DNA of 64,000 nt from Marinobacter similis (GTDB lineage Bacteria; Pseudomonadota; Gammaproteobacteria; Pseudomonadales; Oleiphilaceae), in NCBI RefSeq assembly GCF_000830985.1, contig NZ_CP007151.1, positions 2,232,001 through 2,296,000 on the forward strand, given 5' to 3'. Shown here in pieces: positions 1 to 11,385 of this stretch. The notes below the pieces were generated by a model. The model saw only the letters and a list, made by a program, of their open reading frames with translations, was not told the origin of the DNA and did not search any database. A program made the position numbers and the translations under genes. Each line of letters begins with the position of its first letter. Positions within the stretch are counted from its first letter, which is position 1.

Positions 1-1
1 G

Positions 2-1760
2 GTGGCTTCGCTTCTGGAGTGTTTTATTGTGCTGCCCGCGCACCTGCGTCACGCCTTCGTGCCCCGTGGACGTTCCGGTGGCGAAAAACAGCCCTCGTCC
101 GTTAGCCGAAATCCCGTAGCGCGTCTGCGCTCGGGTTTTGAGACGAAGTTCGATCAGTTCCGCGAAGGCCGGTTCCGCCGGTTCTCTCTGCTCAGCCTTA
201 AGCACCGGGGCGTAACCCTGGCTAGTGCGGTCGCACTGGCCCTGCTTACCGTCGGTTTGCTGGCCGGTGGCCGGCTTGGCTTCAATTTCTTCCCCACGCC
301 TGAGCCCTCTATCTTTTATGCCAACGCCAGCTTTGTGGCCGGCACCGATGAGCGCACGGTAGACCGGTTTCTGGAGGATATGCGAAGAAGTCTGAACGAC
401 ACCGAGGAAGCCCTCGGCGGCGATCTGATCCTGCACGCGATTACCCGCGAGGGCGCAACCCTGGGGTCCGGAGGCCGGTCACGTACTGGTGAAGAGCTCG
501 GCGCCATGTTCATAGAGCTGGCACCTTCAGACCGGCGCCTGGTTCGAAATCCCGAGTTCATTAACGAATGGCGCAGCCGCCTGGCGCTGCCTGCGGGGCT
601 GGAAAATCTGAGTATTTCCGAGCGGCAAGCCGGGCCACCGGGCCGGGATGTTAACGTGCGCCTGACCGGCGATGATGCCGAATCCCTGAAAGCCGCCGCT
701 GAAGCCCTGTCTCAGGCGCTGTCGACCCTGCCGGGCGTGCTCGATGTGGAAGACGACATGCCATGGGGGCGGGAACAGCTGATCTACCAGGTTAGCGCCT
801 ACGGCGAGGCCCTTGGCCTGACCACCTCCGATCTGGGCCGACAACTGCGGGCTGCCTTTGATGGCCGTATTGCCAGATCTATCAGGATGGACGGGACGAA
901 GTGGAAGTGAGGGTACAGCTGCCCCAGGATCAGCGCGAGCGACTCTCTACCTTGTCACAGATGACTGTGAGAGTGCCGGATGGCCGCTTTGTGCCACTCA
1001 GTCAGGTCATGAATCTGGATCACCGGCAGGGCTTCGAAGCCCTCCGCCATGCGGACGGCAAGCTGGCGGTGGAGGTGACCTCCGGGCTGAATACCCAGGT
1101 CAGCACCACGGACCAGATTCTCGACAGCCTGCAGGCCGAGGCCCTGCCTGAAATCGCCAGTCGCTATAACGTGCGCTACAGCTTCGAAGGCCGGGCCGCC
1201 GACCAGCGCGAAACCCTGGCCGACATGCAGACCGGCCTGATTATTGGCCTGGGCCTGATGTACGTGGTGCTGGTCTGGGTGTTTGCGTCCTGGAGTCTGC
1301 CAGTAATTGTCATGGCGATCATTCCCTTTGCTTTGGTCGGAGGCCTCATTGGGCATTGGCTGATGGGGCTCCAACTCACCATCCTGTCCCTGTTCGGGTT
1401 GTTTGGTTTGTCCGGAATAGTGGTCAATAACGCCATCATCCTCGTAGCTTTCTATAACCAGCAGCGAAAAAAGGGCCTCGACATCACCAAAGCCCTGAAC
1501 GAGGCCGCGGTTCAGAGGGTGCGGGCGGTGCTGCTGACCTCGCTGACCACTATCGGTGGCCTGTTGCCGCTGTTGTTCGAAACCTCGCTGCAGGCGCAGT
1601 TCCTGATCCCCATGGCGACTTCAATCGCGTTCGGCTCGGGCTGTCGACGCTGCTGGTGCTGCTGGTGATTCCGGCCCTGCTGTCCTGGCTGGAGCAATTC
1701 CGGGAATGGCGCGCCCAACGACACGGAGAGCATGCTCCTTTGATAGGGATTGACGAATAA
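2..1760 (+). CDS. RND efflux transporter permease, C-terminal part
   Basis: This is the 3' part of an inner-membrane RND (AcrB/MexB-type) permease, which exports substrates using the proton gradient. The N-terminal half lies outside the window. Visible parts are a periplasmic porter domain with the usual 'DEVEVRVQLP' strand, then a C-terminal membrane block ending with 'SGIVVNNAIILV' and 'RAVLLTSLTTIGGLLPLL', typical RND helix 11-12 motifs. The frame breaks twice. Near 873 it switches so that 'IAQIYQDGRDEVEV' is restored by one extra C. Near 1635 one extra G restores 'AFGLGLSTLLVLLVIPALL', and the protein then ends at the TAA at 1760. Both breaks sit in short G/C runs and look like sequence errors. 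The substrate cannot be told. The start lies beyond the left edge. Confidence 0.85.
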
Positions 1761-1773
1761 AGGCAGAATTTCA

Positions 1774-2515
1774 ATGGGACAAGCTTTGCTTACGGTTCAC
1801 GGACTGGCCAAGGGTTTTCAGAGTGGCAGCGAGCATATCCCTGTGCTGGCGGACCTGGCCTTCACCTTGAGCCAAGGTCAGTCCATGGCGTTAATGGGCC
1901 GGTCCGGGTCGGGTAAAAGCACCCTGTTGAACCTGTTGTGCGGCCTGGAACACCCGGACGCCGGCGTTATCGATATCGACGAGCAACGCTTTGACGGCGG
2001 CCGGGCCTCTGACCGACGAACACAGGTTCGGCGCTGGGCCGATCTGCGGCGCCAGCGCATCGGTGTGGTGTTCCAGGACGCCAACCTGATGCCGGCCATG
2101 TCGTTGCTCGACAACGTTCGGTTGAGAGCCCGGCTGGCTGGTCAGGACGATCAGGGCTGTTTGGCCTGGCTCGAACGCCTGGGCATCGGCGCCCTGGGCG
2201 ACCGGTTTCCGGATCAGGTCTCGGGCGGTCAGCGCCAGCGTGCGGCCCTGGCCATGGTGTTTGCCATGCAGCCCGCACTGATCCTGGCGGATGAACCGAC
2301 CGGCAGCCTCGATCGGCACACTGCGGATGACGTCGCCGATGAATTGTTCCGGCTCCAGGCCGACCACGGTTGCGCCTGATTCTAGCCACCCACGACGCTG
2401 AACTGGCGGCCCGCTGCGGCCAGCGCTAGATCTGGCGCACCCGTCGAACCCCACTTCGCCCTTTACATCCTCCATGGTTTCTAGCAGCTCCGCGCCTGCA
2501 GACCGGGCCCCGTGA
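1774..2515 (+). CDS. ABC transporter ATP-binding protein (LolD/MacB-like)
   Basis: ATPase subunit of a type VII (MacB/LolD/FtsE-like) ABC system. It shows a Walker A 'GRSGSGKST', a Q-loop 'VVFQDANLMP', the signature 'VSGGQRQRAALAMV' and Walker B 'LILADEPTGSLD'. I chose the ATG at 1774 over upstream codons because it opens the usual 'ALLTVHGLAKGF' strand. The frame breaks near 2378; one added C restores the H-loop 'LILATHDAEL'. A second break near 2428 gives a short tail ending at a TGA (2513-2515) that overlaps the next gene's ATG, which supports the repaired reading. The last about 25 residues are poorly supported. It should power the FtsX-like permease that follows. Confidence 0.8.
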
Positions 2516-4817
2516 TGACACTGTTCGCCGCATTGTTCAGTCATTACCGGCGTCACCCGCTGCAGCTGCTCTCGCTGGCGATCATGATTGTGGTCGCCAC
2601 CATGTTGTGGACTGGGGTTAGTCATCTCACCTATCAGGCCAGGGCCAGTCTCGGTCAAAGTGAGCAGGCGGTAGCGGAGCGGCAGCAAGTGGTTCGCTTG
2701 GACGGGCAGTCGGTTACGGTGGCGGATTTCGTGACCCTGCGCCGGGCCGGTGTTTGCGTTATGCCCTGGCTTGAGGTGCAGCGCCCGGATGCCCAGGGCC
2801 GGGTGGTGGGCGTGGACGGGTTAGCGGCGAGTTGTTTTGCCGGGGCCAGCGAATCCACGCAGGCCTGGAATCAGCCCCTGAACGGTAAACCCTTTCTCGA
2901 TATTCGCGATGCCGCGGCTCTGACCACCGGCCCCGATGACCAGACTGCCGAGTTGACGCTGCTGGTGGCGGAGCAGGTGGCCGAGGCTGCTTTGCCCGAG
3001 GGCTATCGCCTGACCCGCTTCAGCCTTGGCCCCGATACCGGGGAGTTGGGTGAAAGCTTCCTGCTAAACCTGGATGCCCTTGGCGTGCTGGTGCTGTTAA
3101 TCACCGCCTTGCTGCTGCGCAGTGTGTATCAGCTGGGGCTGGCGCAACGCCGGGACAGTTTCGCTCTTTTGCACAGGTTCGGCGTGCCGCCAGTATCGGT
3201 TAATCGCTTGCTGGTGCTGGAAATGGCCCTGCTGGCCGGGCTCTGTGTGATTCCGGGCGTGGCGTTAGGGCGGTTGCTAGCCGGGCTTCTGGGCAGCGGA
3301 TTCGGTCAGGCCCTGGACAATCTGTTTGATGCGCCGCTGTACGCCGGCCAGGAGGCGAGCTGGCTATCGTCGGTTCTGACCATGATGGCGGTGGTGATGG
3401 TGGTCTGCCTGATTGATCTGATCCGACCGGTTTCGCGAGCGCCGGTAACGCTCCAGGCCGGTCAGCGACGGTCCCTGGCCCTGGCGGCTCTGTTGCTTGG
3501 GCTGGTGCTGGCTTTGGTGGCATCGTCGCTGGTGCTGGTGTTTATAGCCGTTGCCCTGGTGTTCGTTGGCGCAGGGTTGCTGGCTCCGAGTCTGATGTCC
3601 GGTCTGGCCCAGCGCCTTGCCCGGGCTGCGCCGGACCCGCTAATACGCTGGCACTTCGCCGAATTTGGGGTTCTGGCCCGGCGCCTGGCGTTGCCGCTGG
3701 TGGCACTGCAGTTTTCGTTGGCCATGGTGTTGGCGGTGCAGGCATTGGTGACGGTGTTTGAAGCAACTTTTGATGAGTGGCTGTCCCAGCGGCTGGCGGC
3801 CGACTTTTTTGTCGAAGTGCCTGCGGGTGCCGATACTGGCGCCGCCGTCGACTGGCTGGCGGACGAGCCTGAGCTGGCAGCAAGCGGCGATTGGCAGCGG
3901 GTGGTGCGAGGCAAGGCGGAGCTGACGGTGTCAGGTGTCGAGCAGGTTTTGGTGTCCCAGCCGGGACAGAGTGTCGACCTGCTGGCCGTTGCGCCTGTAG
4001 GCCGGCTGCTGACCCAGTGGCGCCTGCAGGCAGCTGTAGACCAACCCTGGCAGGCCTTTGCCCGGGGCGAGGGCATCATGATCAATGAACAACTGGCGGG
4101 CCGGCAGGAGTTGGCGGTGGGCCAAACCTTGAACCTGACCGTGGCCGATAAAGCCCTGTCATTGCCCGTTCTGGCTATCTATCCCGACTATGGTCGTCCG
4201 GCCGGTGAGGTGCTGCTTAACGCCGAACTGTTGCCGACGGCGTTCAAACCCGGATTCGAGAGCCTGTCTATCAATCCGGGCAATCTGGACATGGCGACTG
4301 TGGTATCGGGGCTGCAGCGGGTATGCAGGTGGAGACGGTGACAGTGCGGAACAACGAGCGCATTCGTGAGCTGGCGGACACCGTGTTCGACCAGACGTTC
4401 CTGCTGACCCGGGCCATGACCGTGCTGACTTTGATTTTGGCAGCGGCTGCCTTGCTGATTATGGGCTGGGTGTTCTTCTCAACCCGGGTCTGGTATTACC
4501 GGCTATTGGCGGTGTGGGGCTTGCGCGACAGGGAGGTGGCCGGCCAGATGGTGCGCCTGGCCGTCAGCCTGACTATTGGCATTGCGGTGTTGGCGTTGCC
4601 GTTGGGTATCTGGCTGACCTGGGTGCTCGTGCACCGGATCAACCCCTTGGCCTTTGGCTGGTCATTGCCGATGGCCGTGTATCCGGAGTTCTGGGTAGAG
4701 CTGATTGGGCTCAGCCTGATGGTTGGCCTGAGTATCGCCGCGCTGATGCGTCGTCAGCTCCAGCAGCCGGCTACCATGCCTGCTTCCGCGAGTAGCCTGG
4801 CGGGAGGTGATCGGTGA
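2515..4817 (+). CDS. FtsX-like/MacB-type ABC permease
   Basis: Large inner-membrane permease of about 765 residues. It has an N-terminal helix, a periplasmic region, a group of three or four helices around residues 180-300, more helices around 320-420, a second periplasmic region, and three C-terminal helices. This doubled FtsX layout fits MacB/LolE-like mechanotransmission systems that move lipids, lipoproteins or peptides rather than pump across one membrane. The frame breaks near 4322 and one extra G joins the halves ('GLQRGMQVETVTVRNNERI'). A GTG two bases upstream is an alternative start; the ATG overlaps the ATPase stop. The 3' end overlaps the next gene by four bases. Substrate unknown. 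Confidence 0.8.
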
Positions 4818-5934
4818 CATTTTTCAGAAAATTGCCTCATTTCCCAAGGTTTTTTCAAATTTTTGCCCCGTTATTTGGGCTTTTTCTCCTTGCCGGCTGC
4901 TCCGGGGAGTCCGAAGACAGCGGCTTTGCGGGGCTTGCCGAGTCCCAACAGACCGATACCGACGTACCTTTCCTGCAGCCGGGTCCGGGTGACCGGCTCG
5001 AATTCCCGGAGGATTTTGGGCCCCACCCCCAGCACCGCATCGAATGGTGGTACCTGACTGCCAATCTCGAAAACCAGGCCGGTGAGCCGCTGGGCCTGCA
5101 ATGGACACAGTTTCGCCAGGCCCTGACCCCGAGGCCGGCGGATGCGACACCGCCGGAGCCGTCCCAGTGGCCATTGCAGGCGGCGTGGATGGCTCACGGT
5201 GCACTCAGCTGGCGTGGTCAGCACCATTTTGCCGAGCGGCTGGCCCGGGCCGACGTTGGTCACGCCGGCGCCACGGCACATCCATTCGAGGTCTGGCTTG
5301 ATGACTGGCGGCTTAGCCGTACGGGCGAGTCCGGCCGTTGGCGATTGCAGGTGTCGGCGGATAACTGGTCCTACGATCTGTTCCTGCGGCTAAACGGTCC
5401 GCCGGTGGCGCACGGTGACCGAGCTTCAGCGCCAAGTCGGCCAGTGGTGAAGGCTCGATGTATTTCAGCCTGGTGGATATTGCCATAGCCGGTACAGTCA
5501 CCATCGACGGCGAAACCCAGAAGGTCCGCGGCAAGGGCTGGTTTGATCGGGAGTGGAGTAGCCAGCTGCTGAAAACCGGGCAGCAGGGTTGGGACTGGTT
5601 TGCCCTGCACCTGGATTCCGGCAACAAGCTGATGGCATTCCGGTTACGGGAGAACAGCGATGTGTTCACTTCCGGCACCTGGATTACCGATGAAGGTAAG
5701 GCGGTTTCGCTGAGTGCCGACGATCTGATACTGGCTCCCGACGCAGACGCCGAGGCAACGCCAACCCGATGGCGGCTGCAGGTGCCCCGTTACGGCGTCG
5801 ATCTCGATATTGCCGCGCCGCCCGGCAATTACCGTAATGAGGGTCAGTACCCGTACTGGGAAAGTCCGGTCAGCGTCAGTGGTAGTCACTCGGGGGAGGG
5901 CTACATGGAACTGACCGGGTATGAGGCGGAGTAG
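4814..5934 (+). CDS. CrtC/AttH-type lipocalin-like lipoprotein
   Basis: Predicted lipoprotein of the CrtC N-terminal (AttH-like, lipocalin-fold) family. A hydrophobic leader ends in the lipobox 'LLAGC' near residue 29. The family hallmarks 'HRIEWWYLTANL' and 'WTQFRQAL' follow, and a later 'GKGWFDREWSSQ' plus 'GWDWFALHLDSG' mark the second half. The GTG start (4814) overlaps the permease stop as GTGA, so translational coupling is likely. The frame breaks near 5425; one G restores 'GDRGFSAKSASGEGSMYFSL'. AttH-like proteins travel with an ABC ATPase and FtsX-type permease, as here, so it is probably the outer component of that export system. CrtC itself is a carotenoid hydratase, but hydratase activity is not implied by this context. 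Confidence 0.8.
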
Positions 5935-5939
5935 GCCGT

Positions 5940-6665
5940 TCAGCTGGTCGCTGGTGGTTCCAGACTGGAGAACAGCTCCTGGATGCCGCTGTGCCACTGC
6001 TGCCGCAGGCTGTGGAAGTATTCACACTGCTCCTCAACCCGCTCCATCAGGCAAGGCTTGAGGGCGTCTTTGCGATAGATCGCAACGTCCAGGGGCATGC
6101 CCACGGACAGGTTGCTCTTCATGGTGGAATCAAACGAGATCAGGGCGCACTGATAGGCCCGGTCCAGCGGTGTCCGGTAGTTCACGATCCGGTCGAGGAT
6201 CGGTTTGCCGTACTTGGACTCGCCAATCTGGAAATAGGGTGTTTCTTCGGTGGCCTCGATGAAGTTGCCTTCCGGATAGACGTTGAACAGGCGCGGTGCC
6301 TCGCCTTTGATCTGACCCCCGAGAATCAGCGAACAACTGAAATCCACATGGCTTAGCTTGCCGTCCGGGTTGTCCCGGCGGATCACCTCGCGCATGGTCT
6401 GGCCCACGATTTCGGCGGTCTCAAACATGGTAGCGGTATTGAGCACGTTGGTGGTGTCGGTGCCGGCTCGGCGTTCCAGCAGGCTGATGACACTCTGGCT
6501 GGTGGCCAGGTTGCCGGCGGACAGCAACACCAGCTCACGTTCGCCCGGCTTGTCGAACACATGCATCTTACGGAAGGTCGAGATCTGGTCGAAACCGGCA
6601 TTGGTTCGGGAATCCGACGCAAACACCAGCCCGTCGGCCAGTCGCATCGCTACGCAATAAGTCAT
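5940..6665 (-). CDS. Anbu proteasome-like peptidase
   Basis: Bacterial proteasome homologue of the Anbu (ancestral beta-subunit) family, related to HslV and 20S beta subunits. The protein starts 'MTYCVAMRLADGLVFASDSRT'; after Met removal, Thr becomes the N-terminal nucleophile, and the Asp in 'ASDSRT' fits the NTN-hydrolase active site. Its 241 residues are normal for the family. It is the last gene of a four-gene minus-strand cluster (ATP-grasp, alpha-E, transglutaminase-like, Anbu), the standard Anbu neighbourhood. The natural substrate of Anbu is not settled; the neighbours suggest making or trimming a peptide-like product. It converges on the CrtC gene with five bases between stops. Confidence 0.9.
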   Translation of the reverse strand: MTYCVAMRLADGLVFASDSRTNAGFDQISTFRKMHVFDKPGERELVLLSAGNLATSQSVISLLERRAGTDTTNVLNTATMFETAEIVGQTMREVIRRDNPDGKLSHVDFSCSLILGGQIKGEAPRLFNVYPEGNFIEATEETPYFQIGESKYGKPILDRIVNYRTPLDRAYQCALISFDSTMKSNLSVGMPLDVAIYRKDALKPCLMERVEEQCEYFHSLRQQWHSGIQELFSSLEPPATS

Positions 6666-6758
6666 AAAGCCCTCCTGCCAGGCTCCAATAATGCGCGTAG
6701 TCTAAAACGAATTCCGTCGGAACGTGAGCGCTTTATTGTGCGTTTTTTGGCAGTTTTG

Positions 6759-7544
6759 TTACTGCGCTTGCGCCGCCTCAGTCACCCAGGCCCGAGTCTG
6801 CATGTGCTCGGTTCCGCCGCCGCTGCGCATGCCACGAACGGGCGCCACATCGAGGTAGTCCAGGCCGACCGCCAGCTTCAGATGGCTCTCGGCCACGTTC
6901 AGGGTGTTAACCACATCGAAGGTCTGCCAGTTGCTGCCCAGCCAGACTTCGGCCCAGGCGTGAGTGGCCACGTGGTCATCACTGACGGAATGAATGTAGC
7001 CACTGACATAGCGAGCAGGCACGCCGATATAGCGACAACAGGCGATGAAGATATGGGTGTGGTCCTGGCACACACCAGCACCGAGCTTGAAGGCCTCCGC
7101 CGCGGTGTGGGTCACATTGGTGGCTCCCGGGGTGAACGCGATGTGCTCGCGCAGATGCTTCATCAGACGAAGCAGGCTGCGCTTGTTGGGCGAGTACTGT
7201 TCGGCGAACGCCTTCAGATCATTGTCCACCTCGGTCAATGGCGTGTCGCACAGGAAAACCTCGGGTGGAAACGGAGAGTCGTCTTTGGTCAGTGGTTTGC
7301 CGGTCAGGTCGACAATGCCCTCGGCGACCAGGGTGATACTTGGAAACGCCTTTTTCAGGGTCATCACCGTTACCGGGTTGCCATACCCATCGATCATCTC
7401 ACTGGTTTCGCCCGGGATGTCCAGGTGCCATTCGAAGATACGCTGCTGGGGCGTATTGCGTGGCGTCAGCCGGATGTACTGGATGCTGTTGCGTACCGGC
7501 GATTCGTAGGTGTAGGTCGTCTCATGACGAATATGCAGTCTCAT
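6759..7544 (-). CDS. Transglutaminase-like cysteine protease of the Anbu cluster
   Basis: Transglutaminase-like protein with an N-terminal beta region (from '[17 protein letters not shown]') and a C-terminal papain-like core. The catalytic Cys lies in 'GAGVCQDHTHIF', the His in 'ATHAWAEVWL', and an Asp follows in 'TFDVVNTL'. The family cleaves or forms isopeptide or peptide bonds. An ATG at 7553 is possible, but the ATG at 7544 overlaps the alpha-E stop as ATGA and opens the conserved N-terminus, so I prefer it. About 90 bases separate it from Anbu downstream. It probably processes a product of the ATP-grasp enzyme in the same operon. Confidence 0.9.
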   Translation of the reverse strand: MRLHIRHETTYTYESPVRNSIQYIRLTPRNTPQQRIFEWHLDIPGETSEMIDGYGNPVTVMTLKKAFPSITLVAEGIVDLTGKPLTKDDSPFPPEVFLCDTPLTEVDNDLKAFAEQYSPNKRSLLRLMKHLREHIAFTPGATNVTHTAAEAFKLGAGVCQDHTHIFIACCRYIGVPARYVSGYIHSVSDDHVATHAWAEVWLGSNWQTFDVVNTLNVAESHLKLAVGLDYLDVAPVRGMRSGGGTEHMQTRAWVTEAAQAQ

Positions 7545-8479
7545 TGGTGCCACCCCATGTAGTCTTTCTGAATCTGACCGGCAATGCGCTGAATCCTTGC
7601 CAGGAAATCCACGAGGTAGTCATGCAGGCCACGTTCCTCGATGTAGTCGGTATCACCGTAACGGATATTGGCATAGAGGCTTGAGGCCATGCGCCGGGCT
7701 CTCTGGGCAGAACCACTTTCAACCCGGTCGAGCAGGCCTGCAATTTCCTCCAGACAGCTGTGCAGGGAGCGCGGCAGTTCATGGGAGAGAATCAGCAATT
7801 CCGCGACACTGGTAGGGTCCAGGCTATGTCCATAGGTGTTCTGGTAAGCCTCGAAAGCCGCCAGGGAGTTCAGCAGCGCGGTCCACTCGAAGAAGGACTG
7901 GGTGGCCTGTTCCTCCATGGCCTTCGTTGCCATAACATGGCGGATATCCAGCACCCGCGCGGTGGTATCGGCGCGCTCAATGATCGTGCCCAGACGCAGG
8001 AAGTGGAAGGCATCGTTGCGCAGCAGGGTGCCGTAAGCGGCGCCCCGGAACATGTGCGAGCGTTCGCGAATCCAGTCGAATACAGAGCTGGCGTTGGATT
8101 CGGTGACGCCCTCTTGCTGCAGTACTTGCAGGTCCAGCCAGGCCCGGTTGATGGTTTCCCATACGTCGGCTGACAGGTTGCCCCGAACATGCAGGGCGTT
8201 GTCCCGGGCGTTACGGACATAGTTAAAGACGCTGGCCGGGTGTTGATCATCCAGCAACAGGAAGTCGATCAGGTTCTGGGGCGTGATCTCGTCATGGTGT
8301 TCGAAAAACTCATCATAGGTGCCCGAGACCAGCAGCGGCACCGAAAGCTGTTCGGTGCGGTCTTCCGGAACGTCGATCAGCGCCATGTTCAAACTGACAT
8401 CCAGTTGTCTGGCCTGGCTCTCTGCCCGCTCCAGGTAACGGGCCATCCAAAACAGGCTGGAGGCTGCGCGGCTCAGCAT
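7541..8479 (-). CDS. Alpha-E domain protein (DUF403)
   Basis: 312-residue all-helical alpha-E protein, recognised by the N-terminus '[20 protein letters not shown]' and the late '[17 protein letters not shown]'. The open frame runs far upstream, but that part is the ATP-grasp gene read out of frame. The ATG at 8479 overlaps the ATP-grasp stop (8473-8475), so the two are probably coupled. Alpha-E proteins nearly always travel with the circularly permuted ATP-grasp and a transglutaminase-like protein. Their biochemical role is not established. Confidence 0.9.
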   Translation of the reverse strand: MLSRAASSLFWMARYLERAESQARQLDVSLNMALIDVPEDRTEQLSVPLLVSGTYDEFFEHHDEITPQNLIDFLLLDDQHPASVFNYVRNARDNALHVRGNLSADVWETINRAWLDLQVLQQEGVTESNASSVFDWIRERSHMFRGAAYGTLLRNDAFHFLRLGTIIERADTTARVLDIRHVMATKAMEEQATQSFFEWTALLNSLAAFEAYQNTYGHSLDPTSVAELLILSHELPRSLHSCLEEIAGLLDRVESGSAQRARRMASSLYANIRYGDTDYIEERGLHDYLVDFLARIQRIAGQIQKDYMGWHQ

Positions 8480-9905
8480 AAGTCGTCCTCCAGTACCCAA
8501 GTGTCTTTGGTGCCACCGCCCTGGGAGGAATTGACCACCAGTGAGCCCTTTTTCAAGGCTACGCGGGTCAGCCCGCCGGGAACCATCTGAATCTTCTTGC
8601 CCGACAGCACGAAGGGCCGGAGATCGAGGTGCCGAGGTGCCACGCCCTCGTCCACGAAGGTGGGGCAGGTGGACAGGCTGAGTGTCGGTTGGGCAATGTA
8701 ATCCTCGGGGTGCGCCTTGAGCAAGCCGCGGAAGGTTTCCAGCTCCTTCTTGCTGGCCTTGGGGCCAATCAGCATGCCATAGCCACCCGCGCCCTGGGCT
8801 TCCTTGACGACCAGTTCCGGCAGGTGATCGAGCACGTATTGCAGATCCTTTTTCTTGCGGCACTGCCAGGTTGGCACATTCTTCAGAATGGGCTCTTCAC
8901 TGAGATAGAAGCGGATCATGTCCGGAACATACGGGTAGATCGACTTGTCATCCGCAATCCCGGTGCCCATGGCGTTGGCCAGGACCACATTACCGGTTCG
9001 GTAGGCGGCATAAAGCCCGGGTACGCCCAGCATGGAACTGGGGTTGCCAGCCAGCGGATCGAGGAAGTCGTCGTCGACCCGGCGGTAGATGACATCCACC
9101 TGTTGCGGGCCGACGGTGGTTTTCATGTACACACGGTTCTGGTGCACAAACAGGTCGGCGCCTTCGACCAGCTCCACGCCCATCTGTCGCGCCAGGAAGG
9201 CATGCTCGAAATAGGCACTGTTGAACCGGCCCGGGGTGAGCACCGCCACCGTTGGGTTAGCCTTTAATGAAGCGGCGCGCAGGGTTTCACCCAGCAGATT
9301 GGGGTAGTGCTCCACCGGAGCCACCGGCGAGTGGGCAAACAATTCGGGGAATAGCCGCATCATCATCCGGCGATTCTCGAGCATGTACGAGACCCCACTG
9401 GGGCAACGGAGGTTGTCTTCCAGCACGTAAAAATCGCCATCGTTGTTACGAATCAGGTCGATACCGGCGATGTGGGAGTACAGGTTTCTCGGCAGCTTCA
9501 GGTTTTGCATGCCGGCTGATACTGGCTGTTGGCAAATACCTGCTCGGCACTGATTACGCCGGCTTTCACGATTTCGTAATTGTGGTAGATGTCGTGCAGA
9601 AAGCGGTTTAGCGCTGTTACTCGCTGGCGCAGGCCGGCCTGGAGTTTGTGCCAGTCGCTGGCGGAAATGACCCGGGGGATCAGATCAAAGGGAATCAGCC
9701 GGTCGGCGCCCTGATCCTCACCGTAGACATTGAAGGTGATGCCCAGGCGCTGGAACAACACATCGGCTTCGCGGCGCTTTTCCGCGATCAGGTTTTCATC
9801 TGATTCGAGCAACCAGTTTTCCAGCATACGGCAATGCGGCCGCACTCGGTTGTTCTCATCGAACAACTCATCAAACAGACCTGTGTCCGGCGTCTCAATC
9901 AACAT
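8473..9905 (-). CDS. Circularly permuted ATP-grasp protein (DUF404/DUF407)
   Basis: Circularly permuted ATP-grasp ligase, about 478 residues, expected to use ATP to join a carboxylate to an amine. Visible motifs are '[24 protein letters not shown]' (split: 'AGIDLIRN', then '[16 protein letters not shown]'), '[20 protein letters not shown]' and '[17 protein letters not shown]'. The frame breaks near 9511; one C restores '[14 protein letters not shown]'. The ATG at 9905 opens '[15 protein letters not shown]' and has GGGAG about 12 bases upstream, so I prefer it to an ATG at 9947. It is first in the Anbu operon. Homologues in peptide tailoring suggest a peptide-like product, unknown here. Confidence 0.88.
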
Positions 9906-10055
9906 GATTCCGTTCGTCTCCCTGAAGGGTGCCGGTGAAGTCGGCACTCAATACGGTAATGGGCAGCAAAAGGCGGGCCATCGGCTCTGTTGATGGTGTC
10001 ATGCCCTGTCATACAGCAAAGGAGAGTACGGCCGTTCTGTCAATTCAGGGGTTAG

Positions 10056-10086
10056 AACGAAAACAGGCGGCCAAGTGGCCGCCTGC
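10056..10086 (-). terminator. Rho-independent terminator of amtB
   Basis: Read on the minus strand, CAGGCGGCC and GGCCGCCTG (plus 10064-10072 and 10077-10085) form a strong stem with a four-base loop, followed by TTTTCGTT. It begins about 25 bases after the amtB stop codon and separates amtB from the Anbu operon. Confidence 0.85.
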
Positions 10087-10108
10087 TTCATTGTGGAACC
10101 AAATCGCC

Positions 10109-11316
10109 TTATTCGACGGAGGTTGCACCAATACGGTGAATACTGACGTCCGCGCCGTTGAACTCTTCTTCGTCTGTCAGGCGCAGGCCGGAAATGGCGT
10201 TGATCACGCCATACACAATCATGCCTCCCACGAATGCCACCAAAACGCCGGCTACGGAGCCGATGATCTGGGACATCAGGCTGACGCCGCCCAGGCCACC
10301 GAAGCTTCCTGGCCGAAGATGCCGCAGGCAATCGCACCCCAGACACCACAGACGCCGTGCAGCGGCCAGACGCCCAACACATCGTCCAAACGCTCAATCT
10401 TGGCCTGGGCCCACTCGAACAGGTATACAAAGATCGCGCCGGCAACACCGCCGGTGATCAGTGCGCCCACCGGGTGCATAAGGTCTGAGCCGGCACAAAC
10501 GGCTACCAGACCGGCCAGTGGACCGTTGTGGATGAAGCCCGGGTCCTTGCGACCCACCAGCATGGCCACCAGGATGCCGCCGACCATGGCCATCAGGCTG
10601 TTCACCGCGACCAGGCCACTGATGCCGTCGAGGGTTTGTGCCGACATGACGTTGAAGCCGAACCAGCCAACGGTCAGGATCCAGGCGCCCAGCGCCAGGA
10701 ACGGAATGTTGGAAGGGGCAAAGGCCACTACGCGACCGTTGCGGTAACGACCGTTACGTGCGCCCAGAAGCAGAACCGCGGCCAGGGCAATCCAGCCACC
10801 CACGGCATGCACCACAACGGAGCCTGCGAAATCGTGGAAAGATGCACCAAACTGGCTCTCAAGCCATGTCTGGAAACCGTAGTTGCCGTTCCAGATCAGA
10901 CCTTCGAAGAACGGGTACACCAGGGCGACGATGAGCGCAGAGGCAATCAGCATGGGGTAGAACTTTGCGCGCTCGGCGATGCCGCCGGATACGATCGCCG
11001 GAATGGCGGCTGCGAAGGTCATCAGGAAGAAGAATTTAACGAGCTCGTAGCCGTTGCTGGCGGTCAGTTCTGTCGCGCCGGTCATGAAGTGGCTGCCGTA
11101 GGCGACGTAGTAACCTACAAAGAAATAGGCTACGGCAGAGACGCCGAAATCGGTCATGATTTTGACCAGAGCGTTAACCTGGTTCTTGTGCCTTACGGTG
11201 CCCACTTCGAGGAAGGCAAAACCGGCGTGCATGGCCAGTACCATGATGGCACCGATAAGGATGAACAGCGTGTTAGCGCTCTCAGTCAGGGTGTGTACTG
11301 CACTCGTGATGTCCAC
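10109..11316 (-). CDS. amtB: Ammonium transporter
   Basis: Amt/MEP/Rh ammonium channel of about 402 residues with the expected 11 helices. The pore features are present: the Asp before the first pore His ('FHDFAGSVVVHAVGGW') and the second pore His ('WPLHGVCGVWG'). The GTG at 11316 has an AGGAG about eight bases upstream and gives 'MDITSAVHTLTESANTLF'; upstream residues are not Amt-like. The frame breaks near 10305; adding one C restores 'GQEAFGGLGGVSLMSQIIG' and the gene then ends at 10109. There is no glnK beside it, so the PII partner must be elsewhere. A sigma-54 promoter and an NtrC-like site upstream point to nitrogen control. Confidence 0.9.
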
Positions 11317-11385
11317 GGGTTTTCGCTCCTGAGTTGTTTTGTTGGCCTCGGTCGGGCTTGTTGTGCATTGGTCGGGTGCACAGAA

